A stretch of 55,326 nt of DNA from RGIG6353 sp045660745. GTDB taxonomy: Bacteria; Bacillota; Clostridia; Oscillospirales; SIG627. Location of the stretch: assembly GCA_045660745.1 (NCBI GenBank), contig JAZREJ010000012.1, forward strand, positions 1 to 55,326, given 5' to 3'. Made by a program: the position numbers and the translations under genes. This document shows, in pieces, positions 48,691-55,326 of the stretch; position 1 is the stretch's first letter; each line of letters begins with the position of its first letter. Below the pieces are notes generated by a model. The model was not told the origin of the DNA. It did no database searches and saw only the letters and a list, made by a program, of their open reading frames with translations.

Positions 48691-49230
48691 ATGAAAAATC
48701 ACAACAAGCTTATTGACATGATACTCGCGGCACTCTTTTTGGCACTTTCCTACGTTATGCCATTTCTTACGGGGCAGATACCCGAGATAGGCGCAATGCT
48801 TTGTCCCATGCATATCCCTGTGCTGCTTTGCGGATTTTTATGCTCCTGGCAGTGGGGTCTTGCGGTCGGCTTTACCGCACCGCTTTTGAGGTCAGCCCTG
48901 ACGGGCGGATTTCCTCCAATGTTTCCGTCTGCCGTTTGTATGGCATTCGAGATGGCGACATATGGTGCAATAGTCGGACTTATGTATAAGCTTCTTCCCA
49001 AAAGGAGACTTTCGGTGTATTGGTCGCTGATTACTGCAATGATAGTCGGACGCCTTGTCTGGGGAGTGGCAATGTTTGTTTGCATCGGCATAAAGGGCGG
49101 AAGCTTTACACTTTCCGCATTCCTTTCGGGAGCAGTGACGACCGCTCTTCCGGGTATTGCCGTTCAGATAGTTTTGATACCGATATTGGTCATGCTCACC
49201 GAGAGTCTTAAAACAGAGAGTGCGAAATGA
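48691..49230 (+). CDS. ECF transporter S component (substrate unknown), coupled to a kinase
   Basis: A 179-residue membrane protein with about six helices (DMILAALFLALSYVMPFLTG; EIGAMLCPMHIPVLLCGFLC; WGLAVGFTAPLLRSALTGGF; MFPSAVCMAFEMATYGAIVG). The pattern matches ECF S components, with a conserved PMHIPVLLCGF segment. The start is ATG 48691 behind AAGAGG. It overlaps the next gene, a P-loop kinase, by 4 bp, so uptake and phosphorylation of one vitamin-like compound are probably coupled. It lies close to the B12 operon but behind its own promoter; no riboswitch was recognised. Confidence 0.85.
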   Translation: MKNHNKLIDMILAALFLALSYVMPFLTGQIPEIGAMLCPMHIPVLLCGFLCSWQWGLAVGFTAPLLRSALTGGFPPMFPSAVCMAFEMATYGAIVGLMYKLLPKRRLSVYWSLITAMIVGRLVWGVAMFVCIGIKGGSFTLSAFLSGAVTTALPGIAVQIVLIPILVMLTESLKTESAK

Positions 49231-50294
49231 GTGATAAGGAAAAAACGCTAAGGCTTCTGTTAAAGCAGTGTGACACCTACAAAGGACTTGAAGCAGAGGA
49301 TATTTTTAAATATTTGTTCCAGAGTGCCTTCGGCTGTGAGCACCTTGTGTCGAATGAAGATGACGCACTCTCCCGAATCATGTCGGAATACAATACGGTC
49401 AACAAGACCGATCCCCCCCTCGTCGAGCCTCTTGACGGGGAATACAGCCGTGTGCATCTGTCATGTCTTAATTCGGGACTCAGGGCAGAAACATTGGCAA
49501 GGCTGTTTGTTCTTTCCGCAAAAAAGGAAGCGGAGGGCAAAAAGAGGCTTCTTGAAAAGCTGGAGATCGCAAGGACTCTTGCCGAGGCGGGGAAATTCCC
49601 GTTTGACAGCCGAGTCTTTTCAAAAAGGCTGGAGGCGTGGAAAGAATCGGACTTTGGTGCACTGCACCACTCGGAGCTATTTCGCTCACTGTATCATCCC
49701 GCATACCGCGTGATGCAAAAGCGCCTTGCCGACCTGTTGCCCGTTTTCACGGCGGTGGATCTGCTTCCACGAGAAAGGCCTGTTATTATCGCCGTTGAGG
49801 GAGGAAGCGCAAGCGGTAAAACAACGCTTGCAAAAATTTTGGAGGAAGTCTTTTGTTGCAGTGTTTTCCATATGGACGATTTCTTTCTGCGTCCGGAACA
49901 GCGCACCCCTCAGCGCCTTGATGAGATAGGAGGGAACGTTGACCGCGAGCGCTTCGAGGAGGAGGTCTTGCGGTCGCTTAAAAAGAATGAAACGGTGGTG
50001 TACCGACCCTTTGACTGCGGAACACAGACTCTTGGAGAAGAGGTAAGCGTCGCACCGAACAGGATGAGTGTGGTAGAGGGCGTTTATTCGACACATCCCG
50101 CCTTTTCGCGATATTACGACCTTGCACTGTTTTTGGATATTGACCCCGAGTGTCAGAAAAAGCGTATTCTGATACGCAATTCTCCTTCTCTTGCCGAACG
50201 CTTTTTCAACGAATGGATACCGCTTGAAAATAAATATTTTTACGGCACGGATATAAAAAGGCGCTCAGACCTTATTTTTTCTGTATCGGAATAA
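49227..50294 (+). CDS. Two-domain protein: unknown N-terminal helical domain plus uridine-kinase-like P-loop kinase
   Basis: A 355-residue protein. Residues 1-180 form a helical domain not recognised (YLFQSAFGCEHLVSNEDDAL; DGEYSRVHLSCLNSGLRAET; HHSELFRSLYHPAYRVMQKR). Residues 183-355 are a uridine-kinase-like domain with Walker A VEGGSASGKTTL, the DDFF motif (FHMDDFFLRPEQ), an acceptor region (VYRPFDCGTQTLGEEVSVAP), VVEGVYSTHP and a lid Arg pair (KKRILIRNSPS). Related kinases act on nucleosides, pantothenate or vitamin precursors. Coupling to an ECF S component suggests it traps the imported compound by phosphorylation. Confidence 0.85.
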   Translation: MSDKEKTLRLLLKQCDTYKGLEAEDIFKYLFQSAFGCEHLVSNEDDALSRIMSEYNTVNKTDPPLVEPLDGEYSRVHLSCLNSGLRAETLARLFVLSAKKEAEGKKRLLEKLEIARTLAEAGKFPFDSRVFSKRLEAWKESDFGALHHSELFRSLYHPAYRVMQKRLADLLPVFTAVDLLPRERPVIIAVEGGSASGKTTLAKILEEVFCCSVFHMDDFFLRPEQRTPQRLDEIGGNVDRERFEEEVLRSLKKNETVVYRPFDCGTQTLGEEVSVAPNRMSVVEGVYSTHPAFSRYYDLALFLDIDPECQKKRILIRNSPSLAERFFNEWIPLENKYFYGTDIKRRSDLIFSVSE

Positions 50295-50320
50295 AAAAGT
50301 GCGATTTATCGCACTTTTTT
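50293..50320. terminator. Bidirectional terminator between the kinase and PfkB genes
   Basis: AAAAAAGTGCGA-TTTA-TCGCACTTTTTT, usable from both converging genes. Confidence 0.9.
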
Positions 50321-50326
50321 AATTTA

Positions 50327-51271
50327 TTAAAAGTCTGTAATTGATATTTTGCTCCAAACGTCAATAACTTCTTTTTCATCGGGAATCTTTGTGCCGGGAA
50401 GTGATACGGCTGCGGTTCCGAAGGCGGTCGCGGTTTTTACCGACGTTGAGATATCCTTTCCCGACAGACAGCTGAGTATGAAGCCCGCTAAGGTACAGTC
50501 ACCTGCACCGACACTTGAAAGCACCTTTACCTTTGGTGGCTGTGCATGTAACACAGTATCTTTTCCGTAATATACCAGTCCGTCAGCCCCCATGGAAAGA
50601 AGAATGTTTTCAATGCCGAGAAGCGAAAGCTCGCACAGTGCCTTCTTGATTTCTGCTTTGTCGCGGAGCGGAAGTGAGGTGATATCCCGAAGCTCGTCAA
50701 TATTCGGCTTTATAATGAACGGTGCGACGTGGATGATGTCACTGTAGGATACCGAATTTGAGTCAACGGCAATAAGTCCGCCGTTCTCCGAGATGAATTT
50801 GCAAAGAGAGCGAAAATCTTCCGAGGAAAATCCGTCGGGGAATCTTCCCGATATTACAAACAGCGTGTCGGGATCCGTGTGCATCGAGATTTTTTCGCGA
50901 AGCCTCGAAATATCCTTCTCGGAAACCGAAAAACCGTTTTGCCTTATGGTTACAAGGCTTTCATCGGGAAGAATAACGTGCAGATTTTCACGAATCGCGC
51001 CGTCTGTCAAAATTGCCTCGTATTCAAGATTTGGGGCATCTGAGGCAAGGCGACTGAAATAGCTGTCGGCATTTTCTTTTCCCGCAAACGTGATAAGATT
51101 CGCCCTCACACCGAAGGAATGAAGCGCTTTGGCAATGTTTACGGTTTTTCCTGCGGCGTCAGTCTCTTTTTTCAGTACGGTATTTATTTTTTCGGGTGTC
51201 AAGCCGTCAACCGTCAGAGTGACGTCAAGCGCAGGGTTGAGCGAGACAGTAACTACTTTATTGAATTTCAT
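50327..51271 (-). CDS. PfkB-family sugar kinase, 1-phosphofructokinase type
   Basis: A 314-residue kinase of the FruK/LacC branch, which phosphorylates fructose-1-phosphate or tagatose-6-phosphate. Motifs: VTVSLNPALDVTLTVDGLTP, AGKTVNIAKALHSFGV, FVISGRFPDGF, FIIKPNIDEL, and the ATP/catalytic signature SSVGAGDCTLAGFI with catalytic Asp. The start is ATG 51271, 6 nt after AAAGGAG. No fructose PTS gene or DeoR regulator is next to it, which leaves the exact sugar open. Confidence 0.9.
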   Translation of the reverse strand: MKFNKVVTVSLNPALDVTLTVDGLTPEKINTVLKKETDAAGKTVNIAKALHSFGVRANLITFAGKENADSYFSRLASDAPNLEYEAILTDGAIRENLHVILPDESLVTIRQNGFSVSEKDISRLREKISMHTDPDTLFVISGRFPDGFSSEDFRSLCKFISENGGLIAVDSNSVSYSDIIHVAPFIIKPNIDELRDITSLPLRDKAEIKKALCELSLLGIENILLSMGADGLVYYGKDTVLHAQPPKVKVLSSVGAGDCTLAGFILSCLSGKDISTSVKTATAFGTAAVSLPGTKIPDEKEVIDVWSKISITDF

Positions 51272-51418
51272 ATAATACTCCTTTGAGATAGAAGCGGTGT
51301 CAATAATAATTGTAATATAAAATGGTAGAAAATTCAATAGAAAAGACCTATCACAGAAGGATTTTTTGTAGCTGTCAGTCTTATTGACGATTGAACGTTA
51401 ATTAATTTTTCAAAGCTG

Positions 51419-51448
51419 TTGACAAATTCGCAGTATTAGTGCTATAAT
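51419..51448 (+). promoter_or_regulatory. Promoter of the large SipW-type gene
   Basis: TTGACA, 18-bp spacer, TATAAT, about 75 bp before the ATG. Confidence 0.8.
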
Positions 51449-51521
51449 TGAAACGTATATATGTATTGATATCTGACAGTAAGATATCATATAATATTTT
51501 TATTAAGGAGGTCATTTTATC

Positions 51522-54500
51522 ATGACTAAAGCAAGAAGTACCAAAAAAGCGTTACTCTTGAGCGCACTTTCTGTTTTAATTTGTCTCTCAATGCTTATAG
51601 GTACCACATTTGCGTGGTTTACAGATTCTGTAACCAGTGCTAACAACATCATAAAATCCGGTAATCTTGACGTTGAGCTTGAATACTGGAACGGCACCGA
51701 ATGGGTGGATGTCAACGGTAAATCCGACATTCTCACCAACGAGCTTTGGGAACCCGGTGTGACCGAGGTTGCATACCTCAGAGTTGCAAACGCAGGCTCA
51801 CTTGCACTCAAGTATCAGCTCGGCATCAATATTGTTTCCGAGACTGACGGTGTAAACGTTGCAGGTAAAGAATTTAAGCTTTCCGATTACATTCAGTTTG
51901 GCGTGGTAGACGGCATTGCTGTTGATGCGACAACCAAGGCTCCCGCTACATACGCAACCCGCGAGGCTGCAGTTGCGGCTCTTGAAAGCACAGATAAGAT
52001 TTCTGCGGGCTACACCAAGTCAAATAAGCTCTATCCCGAAAACAACATTCCCACAGGTGTTGCTAATGCTGTTTCCGAGGAGTATATTGCACTTGTAGTA
52101 TTCATGCCCACAACCGTTGGCAACGAAGCTAACCACAACGGAACCGACGTTCCCGAAATCAATCTCGGCATCAATGTCCTTGCAACTCAGTTCACCTCTG
52201 AAATCGACAGCTTCAGCCCCGATTACGATGCTGACGCTGAGTACCCCATCGCGGTCAACGATGCTAAGGAAGAAAACAAAGCGCTTACCATCAAGGCAGG
52301 CGACAACGTTACTCTTACCGTTCCCGCAGATGCACCCGCAGGTGACTATACTCTCAACGTAGATAACAAGGCAATCGCGCTTGATACCGCTAACGGTACA
52401 ACAACGGTTTCCTACGACATCAACCTCTACAAGGAAGGCGTAAAGGTTGCAAATGACGGCACTGCATATGAAGTAAGCATTCTCGTCGGTGAGGGTCTTG
52501 ACATTGCAAAGGTTGACCACAACGGAACAGAAATAACAGCTTATACCTATGCAAACGGCATCATCACATTCACAACAAACTCCTTCAGCCCCTTCAGCGT
52601 TGTATACAAGAACTATGTAGAAACTGCGTTTGACCTTCAGGCTGCTATCAACAACGCAGAGGACGGCACTCTTATCACTATCGCAGAGGGTGTTTACAAC
52701 CTTCCCGCTCAGATCCAGATCGACAACAAGTCCGTAACCATCGCAGGTGAGGGCAACGTTGTTCTCAACGGCGCGGGCGCAGGCTCACACGTATTCCAGG
52801 TTCGTAACGCTTACGTTAACGGTGTTGCGAATTCCGATGCTGCAAGAGACGATCTCGCTGTAACGTTTAAGAACTTGACCATCAGCGGCTCTTACAAGTC
52901 GGGTATCATGGTTCGTAACGACATCGACGTAACTCTTGAAGACATTATCTTCAACGGTACTCCCAAGTGGAGCCACCTCCAGGTAGAAAACTCTTATGAC
53001 GCCGAGTGTGCAGACTTTATCGCAACCATTCGTGCAAAGAACGTTACCACACCTAAGTTCTCGATTGAAGCGGGTGCTGGTCACAAGACATACTTCTACT
53101 ATGAGGACTGTCAGTTTGGCGAGCTTCAGGTAACCAACCTCGGCGGTGAGGTTTACGTTAACGGAGCGCTTTGCACTCCCGGTACTTCCACTTACTGCGT
53201 ATCAAACTCCGATGAGCTTGTTGAATTGCTTAAAACCGTTGCAGACGGTTCAACTATCATGCTTGCTGAGGGCGAATACTCGGTAAGATTCACTAACAAC
53301 ACCGCGTTTAATGTTGACAACCTCTATTTCGTAGGTATTGGAGACGCAAAGCTTTCAGTATCCTCCTCTGAGGTTTCTTATGGCAGAATTCAGGGCGATA
53401 ATGTTGTATTTGACGGCATTCACTTCACAAACGCAACTGTCGGTGCAACAGGTAAGGCTACCTACAACAATTGTACGTTCGACGGACGTTTGGAATGTGC
53501 AAGCAGTAATGGCGCTGAAACCTATGCGAATAACTGTACAATGAACAGCGCTCATACCTCCAGCGACATGAACGCAGGTAACGCTTACTTCACCGACTGC
53601 ACCATTCAGAACGCTTCATATTCTCAGAGATCAGGCAATGATATTACTATGACCTTTGTGAATTGTACAATTGATACGCTGACTCCTTGGAATGTTAAGA
53701 CCGTGCTTAAGAATTGCGACGTTACCACTATCAACACTGAGCACATGAGCGACAAAGCTATCACCAACGTAAACAAAGGTGATGACGGAATTTACTACGC
53801 TACCACCAGCACGGATGAAGATGCTGTGATTCTTTACGACGTTCCCGCTGATTATACAGAGACCACCTTGACCATTCCTTCAAACGTTACCGATCTCGGC
53901 AACGGCGTTTTCTGGGGTACAACCCTTGAAACCGTTACCATTCCTGCATCAGTAACCGATTTCGGTGCTTCGGGTGTTTCCGACACCAACGCATCCGGCG
54001 GTGCATTTAAGAGCTCTAACGTTACAAAGGTCGTTCTCGAGGAAGGTATGACCGAGATTCCCGCGGCAGCCTTCAACGGTGCAACAAAGCTCACAACCGT
54101 CAATATTCCCTCCACCGTTAAAACTATCGGTGTAAATGCGTTCAGAAGCACTGCTATCACATCTCTTACAGTTCCTTCGACCGTTACGACGATAAGCTAC
54201 GGCGCATTCAGAGATATGACAAGCCTTGAAACTGTAACCTTTGAGGGCAGCCACGTTGATATCCCCAACTACGCATTCCGTGGCTGTACTAATCTCAGAA
54301 AGGTATATTTGAACGTTGATACCGCAACAATAGGCACAAATATGGCTTTCTGCAATGCATCCTCCAACAACTCCGGCACCAATAACATCACCTTCTACTG
54401 TAAAAATGAAGCTGTTGCTGAGTTGGTAAAGACCTCTATGGGTGTTGGAAGCTACGTTGCAATCTATGTAGGCGATACTCTCTGGGCAGAGATTAAGTAA
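51522..54500 (+). CDS. Large SipW-dependent TasA-like surface protein with beta-helix and BspA-type leucine-rich repeats
   Basis: A 992-residue secreted protein. The N-terminus is a SipW-type signal (SMLIGTTFAWFTDSVTSANN; SGNLDVELEY) and TasA-like domain (residues 40-235; LWEPGVTEVAYLRVANAGSL, FKLSDYIQFG), clearly homologous to the 22999 protein. A domain ending FSPFSVVYKNYVETAFDLQA follows (to about 375), then a long beta-helix-like part (380-760: ITIAEGVYNLPAQIQIDNKS; TFKNLTISGSYKSGIMVRND) and, from about 780, BspA/LRR_5 repeats (VTIPASVTDFG; LTTVNIPSTVKTIGVNAFRS). No cell-wall anchor motif is present. Codons are strongly optimised, which suggests high expression. AAGGAGG lies upstream. Probably an adhesin or matrix fibre subunit. 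Confidence 0.85.
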   Translation: MTKARSTKKALLLSALSVLICLSMLIGTTFAWFTDSVTSANNIIKSGNLDVELEYWNGTEWVDVNGKSDILTNELWEPGVTEVAYLRVANAGSLALKYQLGINIVSETDGVNVAGKEFKLSDYIQFGVVDGIAVDATTKAPATYATREAAVAALESTDKISAGYTKSNKLYPENNIPTGVANAVSEEYIALVVFMPTTVGNEANHNGTDVPEINLGINVLATQFTSEIDSFSPDYDADAEYPIAVNDAKEENKALTIKAGDNVTLTVPADAPAGDYTLNVDNKAIALDTANGTTTVSYDINLYKEGVKVANDGTAYEVSILVGEGLDIAKVDHNGTEITAYTYANGIITFTTNSFSPFSVVYKNYVETAFDLQAAINNAEDGTLITIAEGVYNLPAQIQIDNKSVTIAGEGNVVLNGAGAGSHVFQVRNAYVNGVANSDAARDDLAVTFKNLTISGSYKSGIMVRNDIDVTLEDIIFNGTPKWSHLQVENSYDAECADFIATIRAKNVTTPKFSIEAGAGHKTYFYYEDCQFGELQVTNLGGEVYVNGALCTPGTSTYCVSNSDELVELLKTVADGSTIMLAEGEYSVRFTNNTAFNVDNLYFVGIGDAKLSVSSSEVSYGRIQGDNVVFDGIHFTNATVGATGKATYNNCTFDGRLECASSNGAETYANNCTMNSAHTSSDMNAGNAYFTDCTIQNASYSQRSGNDITMTFVNCTIDTLTPWNVKTVLKNCDVTTINTEHMSDKAITNVNKGDDGIYYATTSTDEDAVILYDVPADYTETTLTIPSNVTDLGNGVFWGTTLETVTIPASVTDFGASGVSDTNASGGAFKSSNVTKVVLEEGMTEIPAAAFNGATKLTTVNIPSTVKTIGVNAFRSTAITSLTVPSTVTTISYGAFRDMTSLETVTFEGSHVDIPNYAFRGCTNLRKVYLNVDTATIGTNMAFCNASSNNSGTNNITFYCKNEAVAELVKTSMGVGSYVAIYVGDTLWAEIK

Positions 54501-54550
54501 TTCCCCCGTAAATTACACGTTTTTAAGCCTTATGAAGGCTTTGCAATGAA

Positions 54551-54590
54551 AAAGATCACCGTTTCGGATTTGCGAAACGGTGATTTTTTT
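54551..54590 (+). terminator. Terminator of the large SipW-type gene
   Basis: ATCACCGTTTCG-GATTTG-CGAAACGGTGAT followed by TTTTTTT. Confidence 0.95.
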
Positions 54591-54595
54591 GATTC

Positions 54596-54670
54596 CCGAA
54601 CAAACAAAAAAACAGACCTGTGGTCTGTTCTTTGTTTGGTCGGTGTGCCATGATTTGACGTGTATTGCTA
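54596..54670 (-). repeat. Duplicated tRNA-Pro 3' end and terminator, degenerate copy
   Basis: Bases 54596-54643 are identical to 54974-55021, which hold the terminator and CCA end of the intact tRNA-Pro. The next 20 bases keep a decayed T-arm (TCAAATCATGGCACACCGACCA read on the minus strand, against TCAAATCCTGTCATTCCGACCA in the tRNA). The rest of the tRNA is gone. It looks like the end of an old tandem tRNA duplication or an attachment-site scar. Confidence 0.65.
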
Positions 54671-54973
54671 CGCAATCCACACGGCTCGTGCTAAAGCACT
54701 CACCCCTTTTGCCTAAAAACAACCATTCAGGTTGTTTTATTAACGGCAAAAGCCTCCATGAGGTTTAAACGTTTCGTTTAAAACTGCGACATCCTCGGCT
54801 TCGCCGCCTGTTTGCGGTACCCGACATCTGTCATCGACGATAAATCGTCTTGTCATCTGTCGACCGCTACACCAAAAATTTCTCGCTTCATCCGTCCCCG
54901 ACGGCGCTCAAAATTTTTGCCCAAAGCAGGCGCCTGCTTTCTTGTATGTAGCGGATTCAAGTGCTCTTATTTA
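54671..54973. repeat. Intergenic repeat-rich spacer, module copy 1
   Basis: No gene. Holds a hairpin AAACAACC-ATTCA-GGTTGTTTT (54717-54740) and a block (54804-54940) that recurs 332 bp downstream at 55136-55272: a part with two CATCTGTC copies, then CTTCATCCGTCCCCGACGGCG, and ending with the 18-bp palindrome AAAGCAGGCGCCTGCTTT (54923-54940). This palindrome shares CCCAAAGCAGGCGC with the anticodon arm of the tRNA-Pro. Confidence 0.7.
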
Positions 54974-55014
54974 CCGAACAAACAAAAAAACAGACCTGTG
55001 GTCTGTTCTTTGTT
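54974..55014 (-). terminator. Terminator of tRNA-Pro
   Basis: Minus strand: AACAGACC-ACA-GGTCTGTT followed by TTTTTGTTTG, starting 8 bp after the tRNA CCA end. Confidence 0.9.
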
Positions 55015-55090
55015 TGGTCGGAATGACAGGATTTGAACCTGCGACATCCTGCTCCCAAAGCAGGCGCGCTACCATCTGCGCTACATCCCG
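55015..55090 (-). tRNA. tRNA-Pro (anticodon UGG)
   Basis: A 76-nt cloverleaf on the minus strand with CCA encoded. The acceptor stem pairs CGGGATG with CATTCCG (one G-U), the D-arm is GCGCAGATGGTAGCGC, the anticodon arm CCTGC-TTTGGGA-GCAGG puts TGG at positions 34-36, and the T-arm is CGCAGGTTCAAATCCTGTC. All arms close. Confidence 0.97.
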
Positions 55091-55326
55091 AAATTTTATT
55101 ATATTCTCTTGTTTTTACTGCGCTTCTGCTTTGTCCGCCCTGTTTGCGGTGCCCGACATCTGTCTTCGACGGTAGACCGTCTTGTCATCTGTCGACCGCT
55201 ACACCTTTTCGCACTCCCTTCATCCGTCCCCGACGGCGGTCGTGCTCAAAGCCCAAAGCAGGCGCCTGCTTTAGTAAACAAACACAGTTTTAAATCCGCT
55301 ATTTCAAAAATAAATAGGTACACCCA
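55091..55326. repeat. Intergenic repeat-rich spacer, module copy 2
   Basis: Region upstream of tRNA-Pro. Bases 55136-55272 repeat 54804-54940 with few changes, including the CATCTGTC pair, CTTCATCCGTCCCCGACGGCG and the palindrome AAAGCAGGCGCCTGCTTT (55255-55272). The tRNA promoter should lie in 55091-55140, but I see no clear consensus. No gene is evident to the window edge. Confidence 0.65.

Overview
The window looks like chromosome from an anaerobic Clostridia-type Firmicute, probably a gut commensal close to Oscillospirales or Christensenellales. The reasons are the pyrH-frr-uppS-cdsA-dxr-rseP-ispG-polC order, a PolC-type replicase, sigma70-like TTGACA-17-TATAAT promoters, AGGAGG ribosome sites, many lipoproteins with short lipoboxes, ECF vitamin transporters, an SLH protein, an LtaS-like enzyme and SipW-type signal peptides. 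The species cannot be named from the sequence alone.

Layout. 1-6963 (minus): housekeeping operon for UMP kinase, ribosome recycling, undecaprenyl-PP and CDP-diglyceride synthesis, MEP isoprenoid enzymes, a site-2 protease and the start of PolC. 7000-10030: an AT-rich three-gene island (zinc-ribbon membrane protein, NPCBM lipoprotein, divergent XRE regulator) between two identical 81-bp direct repeats, next to a gene remnant. 10034-14058 (minus): SLH protein, FAD oxidoreductase and metA, with an 18-codon leader peptide and attenuator hairpin before metA. 14065-19657: LtaS-like enzyme, two MscS channels, RlmA methyltransferase and a DHHW lipoprotein. 19847-22886 (minus): ABC importer preceded by a leader ORF with six consecutive tyrosine codons, a terminator and a matching antiterminator, which predicts tyrosine-responsive attenuation. 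22999-24768: SipW-dependent, TasA/camelysin-like protein with a beta-helix. 24919-28261: Gfo/Idh/MocA oxidoreductase, YbaK, NagB and an EEP-family hydrolase.

28478-38329: a tightly coupled seven-gene minus-strand operon (OYE-like FMN enzyme, heparinase II/III-like protein, SDR, fumarate-reductase-like flavoprotein, an unrecognised alpha-toroid protein, TIM-barrel isomerase, 2-hydroxyacid dehydrogenase) with a divergent AraC regulator. It appears to be an undescribed cytoplasmic glycan or glycoside catabolic system. 38449-41849 (minus): Trk potassium uptake and pyrophosphatase. 41963-46759: Xer recombinase, GntR regulator, a tiny Cys-rich lipoprotein, an orphan phage-replication-like protein and two duplicated TIM-barrel isomerases. 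46860-50294: cobalamin riboswitch, DUF4430 lipoprotein and an ECF S component, then a second ECF S component coupled to a two-domain kinase. 50327-54500: PfkB sugar kinase and a second, larger SipW-type protein ending in BspA-like repeats. 54551-55326: repeat-rich DNA around a tRNA-Pro(UGG).

The main regulatory themes are cis-acting RNA (two leader-peptide attenuators, one B12 riboswitch) and compact terminators shared as repeats. Best candidates for undescribed biology are the tyrosine leader, the metA leader, the lyase/redox operon and the two vitamin-uptake modules.
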